6,423 nt of DNA from Eubacterium sp. Its GTDB lineage: Bacteria; Bacillota; Clostridia; Lachnospirales; Lachnospiraceae. Below, piece by piece: positions 1-6,423 of this stretch. The stretch is taken from positions 1-6,423 of the forward strand of contig JAFSTZ010000242.1 of assembly GCA_017445525.1 (NCBI GenBank), written 5' to 3'. The stretch's first letter is position 1; each line of letters begins with the position of its first letter. The notes beneath the pieces are model-generated. The model did no database searches. It saw only the letters and a list, made by a program, of their open reading frames with translations, and had not been told where the DNA came from. The position numbers and the translations under genes were made by a program.

Positions 1-33
1 TAAGAAAGTATTCTACTATGGAAGGGAGATAGT

Positions 34-297
34 ATGATGGATTTACAAGAACGGTTGTCTTCTTTACCGGGAAGCTATGATGACTTTGTTCGTTTCACAA
101 TGGAGTGTATGGATAGAGATGTTATGATTCGTAATTCTGTTATGTCACGACTGCTTGATGTTCCGGATTCGGATGCGAATGATATTACACAGGTGTTATG
201 CGATTGCCTCGGAATCGGTGAGCCTCTTGAGTTGGTTGATGATGAGTATGAGGATGAGTCTCAGTATGTGAACACAGCTGCGAGAGCGGCATACTGA
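34..297 (+). CDS. Small acidic hypothetical protein upstream of a Uma2 nuclease
   Basis: I do not recognise this 87-residue protein. Residues 1-61 look helical and soluble, with no signal peptide or membrane segment, and contain three cysteines (C25, C56, C58). Residues 63-75 are strongly acidic. The last 18 residues (70-87, DEYEDESQYVNTAARAAY) share 9 positions with the last 18 residues of the Uma2 protein encoded next, and the DNA there is a direct repeat. A GGGAG ribosome binding site lies at 24-28. It is 5 nt from the ATG at 34 and 8 nt from the ATG at 37, so the second Met may be the true start. Only 31 nt separate it from the Uma2 gene, so co-transcription is likely. A role as partner or regulator of the Uma2 protein is inference from position and the shared tail only. 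The gene itself is well supported by its RBS and clean boundaries. Confidence 0.75.
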   Translation: MMDLQERLSSLPGSYDDFVRFTMECMDRDVMIRNSVMSRLLDVPDSDANDITQVLCDCLGIGEPLELVDDEYEDESQYVNTAARAAY

Positions 298-300
298 TAT
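241..300 (+). repeat. Tail repeat, copy 1 (with 35-bp palindrome)
   Basis: This 60-bp segment matches 941-1000 at 46 of 60 positions without gaps, and both copies are read in the same frame to a TGA stop. It encodes the last 18 residues of the 87-residue protein. Within it, CAGTATG (262-268) is the exact reverse complement of CATACTG (290-296), giving a 35-bp palindrome with perfect 7-bp outer arms around an inner CAGCTG. The right arm runs into the stop codon (295-297). Confidence 0.8.
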
Positions 301-310
301 CGGTTGGGAT

Positions 311-319
311 AAAGGAGGA
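311..319 (+). promoter_or_regulatory. Strong ribosome binding site of the Uma2 gene
   Basis: AAAGGAGGA lies just upstream of ATG 329 and is close to a full anti-16S match. It fixes the start at 329 rather than at the in-frame ATG 356, which has no comparable site. Confidence 0.8.
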
Positions 320-328
320 GAGTGTACC

Positions 329-997
329 ATGTATGAGACAGAGAAAGAAGTTCTCATGGTGAAAGAAGCATCAAGTATTTACAACAGTAGTTCGGCTGAA
401 GTGATCAGGCCGCTTACTATTGATGATTTTGATGATATGCCTATGGAGCCGAGGGTGGAGCTGTATTATGGTGAGAAGATTGTTATGGAAGTTCCGAAGA
501 TATCTCATCAGGATGCTGTGGCGGAAATCCTGTATCAGACTATGGATTTCATAAAAAAGAACAAGGGAAAGTGTAAGCCTATAGTTTCGCCGGCAGCCGC
601 ACAACCTGACGTGAATGATGATTCCACCGTGTTTCAGCCGGATTTTATGGTTGTATGTGATCAGGATAAACTGAAGGATGGTCGGCATGTTATCGGTGCG
701 CCGGACTGGGTAGTGGAGGTTCTGTCGCCGTCAACCAGAAAGCGAGATATGCAGGTCAAGAAGGAGAAGTACCTCTCTTCCGGTGTACGTGAGTACTGGA
801 TGGTGGACACTGAAGGTGAGGTTGTTATCATTTATAAGGGTGACAATCCTGATGTATCTGTTATCAGAAAGATGTCTGAACCGATACCGGTGGGGATATA
901 TGACGGGGATCTGGTGATAGACTTGAGTAGCTTGACGACGGATGAGGATGAGGTTGAATCTCAGTATACTACCACAGCTGTGGGAGTAGTACACTGA
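329..997 (+). CDS. Uma2 family (DUF820) PD-(D/E)xK nuclease-like protein
   Basis: The 222-residue protein has the full Uma2/DUF820 signature: RVELYYGEKIVME (42-54), SHQDAV (59-64), QPDFMVV (103-109), APDWVVEVLSPST (124-136), a lysine-rich stretch RDMQVKKEKY (139-148) and GVREYWMVD (152-160). D105, E130 and a lysine near 144-147 would be the PD-(D/E)xK catalytic residues, so the core looks intact. The family is predicted to be endonucleases, but substrate and role are mostly unknown. Many genomes carry several copies, often near mobile DNA. About 25 residues precede the domain. The last 18 residues (205-222, DEDEVESQYTTTAVGVVH) lie beyond the usual fold and resemble the tail of the preceding protein. 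The gene lies 31 nt after the small acidic protein and 26 nt before yraN. Confidence 0.9.
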   Translation: MYETEKEVLMVKEASSIYNSSSAEVIRPLTIDDFDDMPMEPRVELYYGEKIVMEVPKISHQDAVAEILYQTMDFIKKNKGKCKPIVSPAAAQPDVNDDSTVFQPDFMVVCDQDKLKDGRHVIGAPDWVVEVLSPSTRKRDMQVKKEKYLSSGVREYWMVDTEGEVVIIYKGDNPDVSVIRKMSEPIPVGIYDGDLVIDLSSLTTDEDEVESQYTTTAVGVVH

Positions 998-1000
998 TTT
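941..1000 (+). repeat. Tail repeat, copy 2 (with 35-bp palindrome)
   Basis: This is the second copy of the 241-300 repeat, exactly 700 bp downstream, again ending the reading frame at TGA (995-997). Its palindrome spans 962-996. Bases 962-965 pair with 993-996, there is one A/C mismatch (966/992), 967-972 pair with 986-991, and 973-975 pair with 980-982. The loop is AGCT and GGA (983-985) is bulged. The stem is longer than in copy 1 although the arm sequences differ, so foldability seems kept while sequence drifts. No U tract follows, so it is not a standard terminator. Confidence 0.8.
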
Positions 1001-1023
1001 TGACAGATTGAGGGAAGAGGGAT

Positions 1024-1395
1024 ATGGAAGAGAAGAAAAAGTCCACCAGGCAGATCGGGGCCGAGAAGGAGGATCTGGCCTGTGAGTTTCTCATAGAGAA
1101 GGGATATCGCATAATCGACAGGAACTTCCATGGCGGCAGGTTTGCCGAGCTGGATATCGTGGCGAAGGACAGCGAGGGATATCTCTGTTTTGTTGAAGTG
1201 AAGTACAGACATGATGATGAACACGGCGGCTACGAGGGAGCCGTGGATCAGAAGAAGATAAAGAATATCTGCAGGTGTGCATCCTACTATATGTCTAACA
1301 GGCATATATCTATGGACACACCTGTTCGTTTTGATGTCATATATATTCTCGGAGAAAAAATCCGTCTGGTTGAAAATGCATTTGACTATATATGA
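1024..1395 (+). CDS. yraN: YraN family (UPF0102) nuclease-like protein
   Basis: The 123-residue protein has normal family length and motifs: IGAEKEDLACEFLIEKGY (11-28), RNF (33-35), AELDIVAKD (41-49), CFVEVKYR (55-62) and VRFDVIYI (101-108) before a C-terminal NAFDYI. E42, D44, E58 and K60 match the PD-(D/E)xK-like core of this family. Its biochemical role is poorly defined; relation to Holliday-junction-resolvase-like nucleases is by fold. Most members read GEIDLIA where this one reads FAELDIVA, so the Gly is replaced but the acidic pair remains. The RBS GAGGGAAGAGG (1010-1020) sits close to the ATG. The gene follows Uma2 by 26 nt, so it may be read from the same transcript. The promoter for der is embedded in its last codons. 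Confidence 0.93.
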   Translation: MEEKKKSTRQIGAEKEDLACEFLIEKGYRIIDRNFHGGRFAELDIVAKDSEGYLCFVEVKYRHDDEHGGYEGAVDQKKIKNICRCASYYMSNRHISMDTPVRFDVIYILGEKIRLVENAFDYI

Positions 1396-1410
1396 TTTTT
1401 ATAGTATAAT
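1382..1410 (+). promoter_or_regulatory. Near-consensus sigma-A promoter for der-plsY-gpsA
   Basis: TTGACT (1382-1387) and TATAAT (1405-1410) are separated by exactly 17 bp. This is 5 of 6 and 6 of 6 against the vegetative consensus. The -35 lies within the last codons of yraN and the -10 lies just past its stop. Transcription would begin near 1417, leaving a leader of about 37 nt before der. Confidence 0.8.
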
Positions 1411-1453
1411 ATGCTTTTGGTTAGCAGTTTATTAACAGAAATGAGGTTTACTG

Positions 1454-2779
<1,326 letters not shown>

Positions 2780-2780
2780 A

Positions 2781-3461
2781 ATGTGGTATGAGTATCTTGC
2801 CGCGGGGATATTTTTGATAATAGGATATTTCTTCGGCAGCTTTTCAACAGGATATATAATCGGGAAAAAACACGGACACAATCTGCAGTCCGAGGGTAGT
2901 GGAAATATCGGTGCGACCAATGCCATGAGAACCATGGGCAAGGGACTCGGGGCGCTGACATTTATAGGCGATCTTTTGAAGGCATTTATACCGACGCTGC
3001 TCGTGAGGTTTGTTTACTGTCCGATGCTCGGATATGCAGAGGACATGACTTATGTTGTGACACTGATCACCGGACTCGGAGTATTTATAGGACATATCTT
3101 TCCGTTTTATCTCAAGTTCAAGGGAGGCAAGGGTATTGCGGTTTCTGCGGCCGTTATCATCGCTACTTCCGCTGACGGCGGACTCGGGATGTGGATGATA
3201 TTTATAGGCATAGCGCTGTTTATAGTGATAGTTGCCATAACCGGTTATGTGTCTGTGGGTTCGCTGGTAGTTATGTGGTATTTTCCGATCTATGAGATCC
3301 TCAAGTTCCACGACAGTTATTATTTCTGGCAGGCTTTGGGACTTGGATGTATATTCCTGGCACTTATATATATCAAGCACGCCGGTAATATAAAAAGACT
3401 TATACAGGGCAAGGAAAACAGTATTTATAAAAGCAGAAATAAGAAGAGGGGGATATCATGA
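2781..3461 (+). CDS. plsY: Acyl-phosphate:glycerol-3-phosphate acyltransferase PlsY
   Basis: PlsY is an integral membrane enzyme that moves an acyl chain from acyl phosphate to sn-glycerol 3-phosphate to give lysophosphatidate, the first committed step of phospholipid synthesis in most Firmicutes. The three family motifs are present: GS (19-20) with EGSGNIGATNAMR (38-50); GHIFPFYLKFKGGKGIA (104-120); and HAGNIKRLIQGKEN (200-213). Hydrophobic segments at about 3-26, 57-77, 89-112, 137-158 and 182-199 fit the multi-pass topology. At 226 residues it is slightly longer than typical, because of a basic tail (RNKKRG) after the last motif. The RBS AAGGAG (2771-2776) lies at the end of der, whose stop is 1 nt before this ATG. 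The end overlaps gpsA by ATGA, so translation is probably coupled. Confidence 0.97.
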   Translation: MWYEYLAAGIFLIIGYFFGSFSTGYIIGKKHGHNLQSEGSGNIGATNAMRTMGKGLGALTFIGDLLKAFIPTLLVRFVYCPMLGYAEDMTYVVTLITGLGVFIGHIFPFYLKFKGGKGIAVSAAVIIATSADGGLGMWMIFIGIALFIVIVAITGYVSVGSLVVMWYFPIYEILKFHDSYYFWQALGLGCIFLALIYIKHAGNIKRLIQGKENSIYKSRNKKRGIS

Positions 3462-4471
3462 GAAAGATATGCTTTCTGGGTGCAGGCAGCTGGGGTACTG
3501 CTCTGGCGATACTTTGCGCCAACAACGGTCACAGGGTGACTATCTGGTCGGCGGTTGAGTCGGAGCTTGATATGTTGAAGACCAATCGTGAGCACAAGGA
3601 TCGTCTGCCGGGGGTGAAGCTTCCGGACTCTATCGAGATCGAGGGTGATATAAAAAAGGCCTGCGACGATAAGGATGTTTTAGTATTTTCCGTGGCGTCG
3701 CCGTTTGTCAGAGCGACTGCTGAGAGGATACGTTCTTTTGTAAAAAAAGGACAGATCATAGTAAATGTGGCCAAAGGTATCGAGGACGGCACTATGATGA
3801 CGCTTTGTGAAGTTATCGAGGATGTGCTTCCGGATGTTGATGTGGCTGTTTTATCAGGACCGAGTCATGCAGAGGAGGTATCAAAGGGAGTTCCCACGAC
3901 TGTGGTTGTAGGGGCACACTCAGAGAAGACGGCAACATTTGTACAGGACGTATTTATGTGCCCGAACTTCAGAGTGTATACAAGTCCGGATATGATCGGT
4001 ATCGAGCTTGGAGGTTCTTTGAAAAATGTTATCGCTCTGGCTGCCGGCATACTTGACGGCATGAACATGGGAGATAACACAAAGGCTGCACTGATGACGA
4101 GAGGTATCGCCGAGATATCCAGACTTGGCATCGAGCTTGGTGGTCAGATGGAGACCTTCAGCGGACTCTCCGGTATAGGTGACCTGATAGTTACGTGTAC
4201 ATCCAAGCACAGTCGCAATCATAACTGCGGATATCTCCTCGGACAGGGCAAGACGCTTGAAGAGGCCAAGAAGGAGATCAATCAGGTCGTAGAGGGCGTG
4301 AATACCGCACAGGCTGCCATGAGTCTTGCAAACAAGTATCATGTCACTATGCCTATAGTAGAGCAGATAAATGCGATCCTTTTTGAGAACAAGACAGCCA
4401 AGCAGGCCATGTATGATCTTCTGGAGAGAGACAAGGTCGTTGAGTACAAGAATCTCAAGTGGGATAACTGA
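3458..4471 (+). CDS. gpsA: Glycerol-3-phosphate dehydrogenase [NAD(P)+]
   Basis: GpsA reduces dihydroxyacetone phosphate to sn-glycerol 3-phosphate with NAD(P)H in the cytoplasm. The product is the acceptor used by PlsY, encoded just upstream. The 337 residues include the Rossmann motif GAGSWGTALA (8-17), NVAKGIEDG (103-111, with K106), LSGPSHAEEV (132-141), SLKNVIALAAGI (187-198, with catalytic-type K189), GDNTKAALMTRG (205-216), LSGIGDLIVTC (237-247, with D242) and SRNHNCG (252-258, with R253 and N254 for substrate binding). Nothing is missing. The start overlaps the plsY stop as ATGA, with a purine-rich AAGAAGAGGGGG (3441-3452) as RBS. It is the last gene of the cluster; a hairpin follows directly at 4474-4520. 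Confidence 0.98.
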   Translation: MRKICFLGAGSWGTALAILCANNGHRVTIWSAVESELDMLKTNREHKDRLPGVKLPDSIEIEGDIKKACDDKDVLVFSVASPFVRATAERIRSFVKKGQIIVNVAKGIEDGTMMTLCEVIEDVLPDVDVAVLSGPSHAEEVSKGVPTTVVVGAHSEKTATFVQDVFMCPNFRVYTSPDMIGIELGGSLKNVIALAAGILDGMNMGDNTKAALMTRGIAEISRLGIELGGQMETFSGLSGIGDLIVTCTSKHSRNHNCGYLLGQGKTLEEAKKEINQVVEGVNTAQAAMSLANKYHVTMPIVEQINAILFENKTAKQAMYDLLERDKVVEYKNLKWDN

Positions 4472-4473
4472 AA

Positions 4474-4520
4474 CGGAGCTTGCAGTGATCTGTCAGATGT
4501 GAGTACCTGCATCAGCTCCG
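4474..4520 (+). other. Long hairpin after gpsA without a U tract
   Basis: CGGAGCTTGCAG (4474-4485) pairs with CTGCA (4507-4511) and AGCTCCG (4514-4520), giving 12 base pairs with a 2-nt TC bulge. The loop region holds a small nested ATCT/AGAT stem. It starts 2 nt after the gpsA stop, where a terminator or 3' end stabiliser would sit. No T run follows (AACAGTAAC), so intrinsic termination is doubtful. A smaller stem, TCGGC/GCCGA (4530-4534 with 4541-4545), follows it. Confidence 0.6.
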
Positions 4521-4558
4521 AACAGTAACTCGGCAGACGCGCCGAAAACAGAAAAAAC

Positions 4559-4587
4559 TTGCAATCTATCGTGCTTTATGGTATCAT
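4559..4587 (+). promoter_or_regulatory. Probable extended -10 promoter for the lipoprotein gene
   Basis: TTGCAA (4559-4564) and TATCAT (4582-4587) are 17 bp apart. TGG at 4579-4581 directly before the -10 gives the TGN extension typical of Gram-positive promoters. The start point would be near 4594, leaving a leader of about 32 nt with the RBS at 4611. Confidence 0.6.
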
Positions 4588-4610
4588 AACAACAAATATC
4601 TATGTGTATC

Positions 4611-4617
4611 AAGGAGG
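4611..4617 (+). promoter_or_regulatory. RBS that sets a GTG start for the lipoprotein
   Basis: AAGGAGG is a full-strength site 8 nt upstream of GTG 4626. The upstream in-frame ATG at 4602 precedes this site, has no RBS of its own and would add eight charged residues (MCIKEEEK) before the signal peptide. Confidence 0.85.
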
Positions 4618-4625
4618 AAGAAAAA

Positions 4626-5792
4626 GTGAGAAAGATTTCCGGTGCAGCGGTGACGATCGCTGCTGTATGTAGTCTGTCAGCTATGTGTCTGGTGGGATGT
4701 TCCATGTCTGATTTTACAGAGAAGTTTGTAGGTGTGGACGGACCGGTTGTACAGGCGGACAGCGAGACTGAAGATACGGCTGTTGCAGATGCGGATCTGC
4801 CTGAGTATGTTACAGGACAGGCTGTGCAGATTGAGGAGTATGATCCTCTTGAATACGTGACTCTTGGAGAGTATAAGGGTATAGAAGTTGATTGCAGACC
4901 TACTGATGAGGAGATACAGTCTGAAGTGGATACACTTCTCGATTCCAATCCGAAGCAGATCAAGACCGGAACCGCTGAAAAAGGTATGCGTGTAAACATC
5001 GATTACAGCGGCAAGCATAACGGTAAAAAGTTTGATGGCGGGACGGCTGAGGGAGTTAGTATAACTCTTGGTGAAAGCGGGATGATAGATGGCTTTGATG
5101 ATGGTATCATCGGTATGAAGGTAGGCGAGAAAAAGGATGTTGAGTTGACCTTCCCGGAGGAATATCCCAATGATCCTGATCTTGCCGGAGAGAAGACTGT
5201 GTTTACCATGAAGCTTAACTATATTGAGGAAGACGCTGAGCTTACTGATGAGTTTGTCAAGGATAACACGGAGTATGATACAGTAGCTGCATATAAAGAT
5301 TCTATCAAAAAAGAGCTTACAGATGCAAAGAAGGCAACTGTTAATGCTGAGGCGTTGAATAAGGCACTTGGTAATGCTACAGTAAAAAGCGTTCCGGAGA
5401 CACTTCTTCTGGCAGAGAAGGAGATGACTCGTACCCAGATGGAGTCTCAGCTTGCTCAGTATGGTATGAAACTTGATGATATGCTGGCACAGAGTGGTCA
5501 GACTATGGAACAGTATGAGGAGAACCTTTTAAATCAGGCAAAGTCCATGGCTGAGTCCGAGTTGATACTTGAGGCTATCGGAAAGACCGAGAATGTTGAT
5601 ACATCACAGGCTGCGGTTGATGCTTATCTTGGTGAGATGCTTCAGAGTAACAATACTACTCTTGATCAGGTCAAGGAATCATATAAAAATGTATATGGGG
5701 ATGCGATGCCTTTTGAGAGATACATAAAAGAATCGCTTCTGTATACAAAAGTTTCCGAGATTGTTGGAAATGCTGCAAAGATTCTTGAGTGA
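4626..5792 (+). CDS. Trigger-factor-like FKBP peptidyl-prolyl isomerase lipoprotein
   Basis: This is probably an extracytoplasmic foldase anchored to the outer face of the membrane. From GTG 4626 it has 388 residues. Residues 1-25 are a lipoprotein signal peptide: basic MRK, a hydrophobic core, then lipobox LVGC with C25 as the lipidated cysteine. Residues 26-70 are an acidic, low-complexity linker. Residues 76-98 (LEYVTLGEYKGIEVDC onward) resemble the segment before the isomerase domain in trigger factor. Residues 120-200 form an FKBP domain, with NIDYSGK, DGGTAEG, LGESGMIDGFDDGIIGMKVGEKKDV and LTFPEEY. Residues 204-388 are mostly helical and match the trigger factor C-terminal chaperone arms. 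The N-terminal ribosome-binding domain of cytosolic trigger factor is absent, so this is unlikely to be tig itself. Own promoter and strong RBS suggest it is read apart from gpsA. A role like PrsA in folding secreted proteins is inference. Confidence 0.9.
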   Translation: MRKISGAAVTIAAVCSLSAMCLVGCSMSDFTEKFVGVDGPVVQADSETEDTAVADADLPEYVTGQAVQIEEYDPLEYVTLGEYKGIEVDCRPTDEEIQSEVDTLLDSNPKQIKTGTAEKGMRVNIDYSGKHNGKKFDGGTAEGVSITLGESGMIDGFDDGIIGMKVGEKKDVELTFPEEYPNDPDLAGEKTVFTMKLNYIEEDAELTDEFVKDNTEYDTVAAYKDSIKKELTDAKKATVNAEALNKALGNATVKSVPETLLLAEKEMTRTQMESQLAQYGMKLDDMLAQSGQTMEQYEENLLNQAKSMAESELILEAIGKTENVDTSQAAVDAYLGEMLQSNNTTLDQVKESYKNVYGDAMPFERYIKESLLYTKVSEIVGNAAKILE

Positions 5793-5801
5793 TGTAGAAT
5801 G

Positions 5802-5859
5802 ATCGTTGCTATTCGCAGCCGTTACCCACACGTGCAGAGAGTTCGTGGATAGTAACGAT
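5802..5859 (+). other. Hairpin between the lipoprotein and the repeat-protein gene
   Basis: ATCGTTGCTAT (5802-5812) pairs with ATAGTAACGAT (5849-5859) over 11 positions, ten Watson-Crick and one G-U. An inner CCAC/GTGG stem (5826-5829 with 5845-5848) stacks directly on its 3' side, leaving a 13-nt 5' internal loop. No U tract follows, so it could be a weak or factor-dependent terminator, an RNA stability element, or a leader structure for the next gene, whose ATG is 27 nt downstream. It does not match a riboswitch class that I recognise. Confidence 0.6.
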
Positions 5860-5886
5860 AAATATCATATAAGTGGGAGAAAAAGC

Positions 5887-6423
5887 ATGGCAGAGGTCAA
5901 CATCAAGAATACAAGCCTTGACATGTCTTCATATCTCGAGCAGGGTTTTGATTGGATGCAGTGCGAGGAAATCCGCAAAGGTATGGAGGATGGAGTTGAT
6001 GTTGCCAAATTTAAGAATGTTCGTTTTTCAGCACCACAAATGAGAGAAATTCGCCTCGGACTCGGGGCGAATTTTGATGTATCCCTTTATGCCAGACCTG
6101 AGCTTGATGCCAATCAGATGCGTGAGATCAGGCACGGTATAGATAGCGGCGTGAGCATGGTAGCATACGCAAACCCGAGATTGAAACCTCTGACCATACG
6201 TGCGCTGGCTCTCGGCAAGCAGAACAATGTCGACGGGATGGTAGCCGTGGCAAAGGGATATCAGGGAAAGATAGTCCTTGAATACGTTAGGGGAAAGATA
6301 GCCGGCATCGATCTTATGGAGTACATGGAGAGGGGATTTGATGCCGATCAGCTCGAGGCACTTACGGATGCACACAAGAAAAAGATAAAGCTTGATCCAT
6401 ACCTTGGATTGAACTTGTATGGA
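5887..6423 (+). CDS. 26-residue repeat protein (5' part only)
   Basis: The frame is open from ATG 5887 to the window edge, so only the first 179 residues are visible. After a short N-terminus (residues 11-21 look like half a unit), the protein divides into six exact 26-residue units: 22-47, 48-73, 74-99, 100-125, 126-151 and 152-177. The clearest three read roughly xxxQMxEIRxGxxxGVDVxxYAxPxL. Unit position 11 is Gly in five of six, 16 is V, I or F, 17 is mostly Asp and 21 is usually Tyr or Phe. Units 4-6 are more diverged. Each unit should form two short helices, so a solenoid scaffold is likely. There is no signal peptide. Such repeats occur, from memory, in uncharacterised Lachnospiraceae proteins; the function is unknown. 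The RBS is GGGAG at 5875-5879, 7 nt before the ATG. Confidence 0.8.
   Translation, partial: MAEVNIKNTSLDMSSYLEQGFDWMQCEEIRKGMEDGVDVAKFKNVRFSAPQMREIRLGLGANFDVSLYARPELDANQMREIRHGIDSGVSMVAYANPRLKPLTIRALALGKQNNVDGMVAVAKGYQGKIVLEYVRGKIAGIDLMEYMERGFDADQLEALTDAHKKKIKLDPYLGLNLYG

Noticed and set aside
1..33. TAA at the first bases as the stop of an upstream gene
   Set aside because: With no preceding sequence the frame cannot be checked. The stretch contains only the RBS for the first gene that I can support.
241..1000. Diversity-generating retroelement template/variable repeat pair at gene ends
   Set aside because: The 14 differences between the copies are spread over all bases and are not limited to adenines of one copy. 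No reverse transcriptase gene is in the window.
4530..4557. Small GC stem next to an A-rich run, read as an intrinsic terminator
   Set aside because: On the plus strand an A run follows rather than a T run. On the minus strand the T run comes before the stem, not after, so neither direction fits.
4493..4999. Minus-strand open frame of 168 codons opposite the lipoprotein start
   Set aside because: Ser/Thr-rich shadow translation that crosses the promoter and RBS of the plus-strand lipoprotein gene, with no recognisable motif.
5863..5873. Possible -10 boxes (TATCAT 5863-5868, TATAAG 5868-5873) before the repeat-protein gene
   Set aside because: No reasonable -35 lies 16-18 bp upstream, and a start there would leave almost no room before the RBS at 5875-5879.
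6028..6375. Minus-strand open frame of 115 codons near the window end
   Set aside because: It lies opposite the 26-residue repeat gene, whose exact periodicity shows that the plus strand is the coding one.

Overview
The window carries eight plus-strand genes, packed head to tail, in moderate-GC DNA with strong AGGAGG-type ribosome binding sites. The gene order (yraN, der, plsY, gpsA), the Uma2-type nuclease, the lipoprotein form of trigger factor and the 26-residue repeat protein all suggest a Clostridia genome, most likely Lachnospiraceae (Butyrivibrio/Roseburia-like). That taxonomic guess is inference from style and gene order, not from a marker gene. No rRNA, tRNA, CRISPR array, transposase or integrase was seen.

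Region 1 (1-1023) looks like an accessory pair. An 87-residue acidic protein of unknown function is followed by a Uma2-family (DUF820) PD-(D/E)xK nuclease-like protein. The two proteins are unrelated over their bodies but end in the same kind of 18-residue tail. The tail is encoded by a 60-bp direct repeat (241-300 and 941-1000, 46 of 60 bases identical, exactly 700 bp apart). Inside each copy is a 35-bp imperfect palindrome that contains the end of the gene and reaches into the stop codon. This is the most unusual structure in the window.

Region 2 (1024-4471) is housekeeping. yraN (UPF0102) is followed by a near-consensus sigma-A promoter in its own last codons (TTGACT, 17 bp, TATAAT). The promoter probably drives der, plsY and gpsA, which are tightly coupled: 1 nt separates der from plsY, and plsY and gpsA overlap by ATGA. 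Der is a tandem GTPase for 50S ribosome assembly. GpsA makes sn-glycerol 3-phosphate and PlsY acylates it, so these two are consecutive steps at the start of phospholipid synthesis.

Region 3 (4472-5792) holds a 130-bp gap with a long hairpin lacking a U tract and a probable extended -10 promoter. It then has a 388-residue lipoprotein with the FKBP and C-terminal chaperone regions of trigger factor, in which the ribosome-binding domain is replaced by a lipoprotein signal peptide. The correct start is GTG at 4626.

Region 4 (5793-6423) holds a second hairpin (5802-5859) and the first 179 codons of a gene cut by the window edge. Its product is built of exactly phased 26-residue repeats and looks like a helical solenoid of unknown function.
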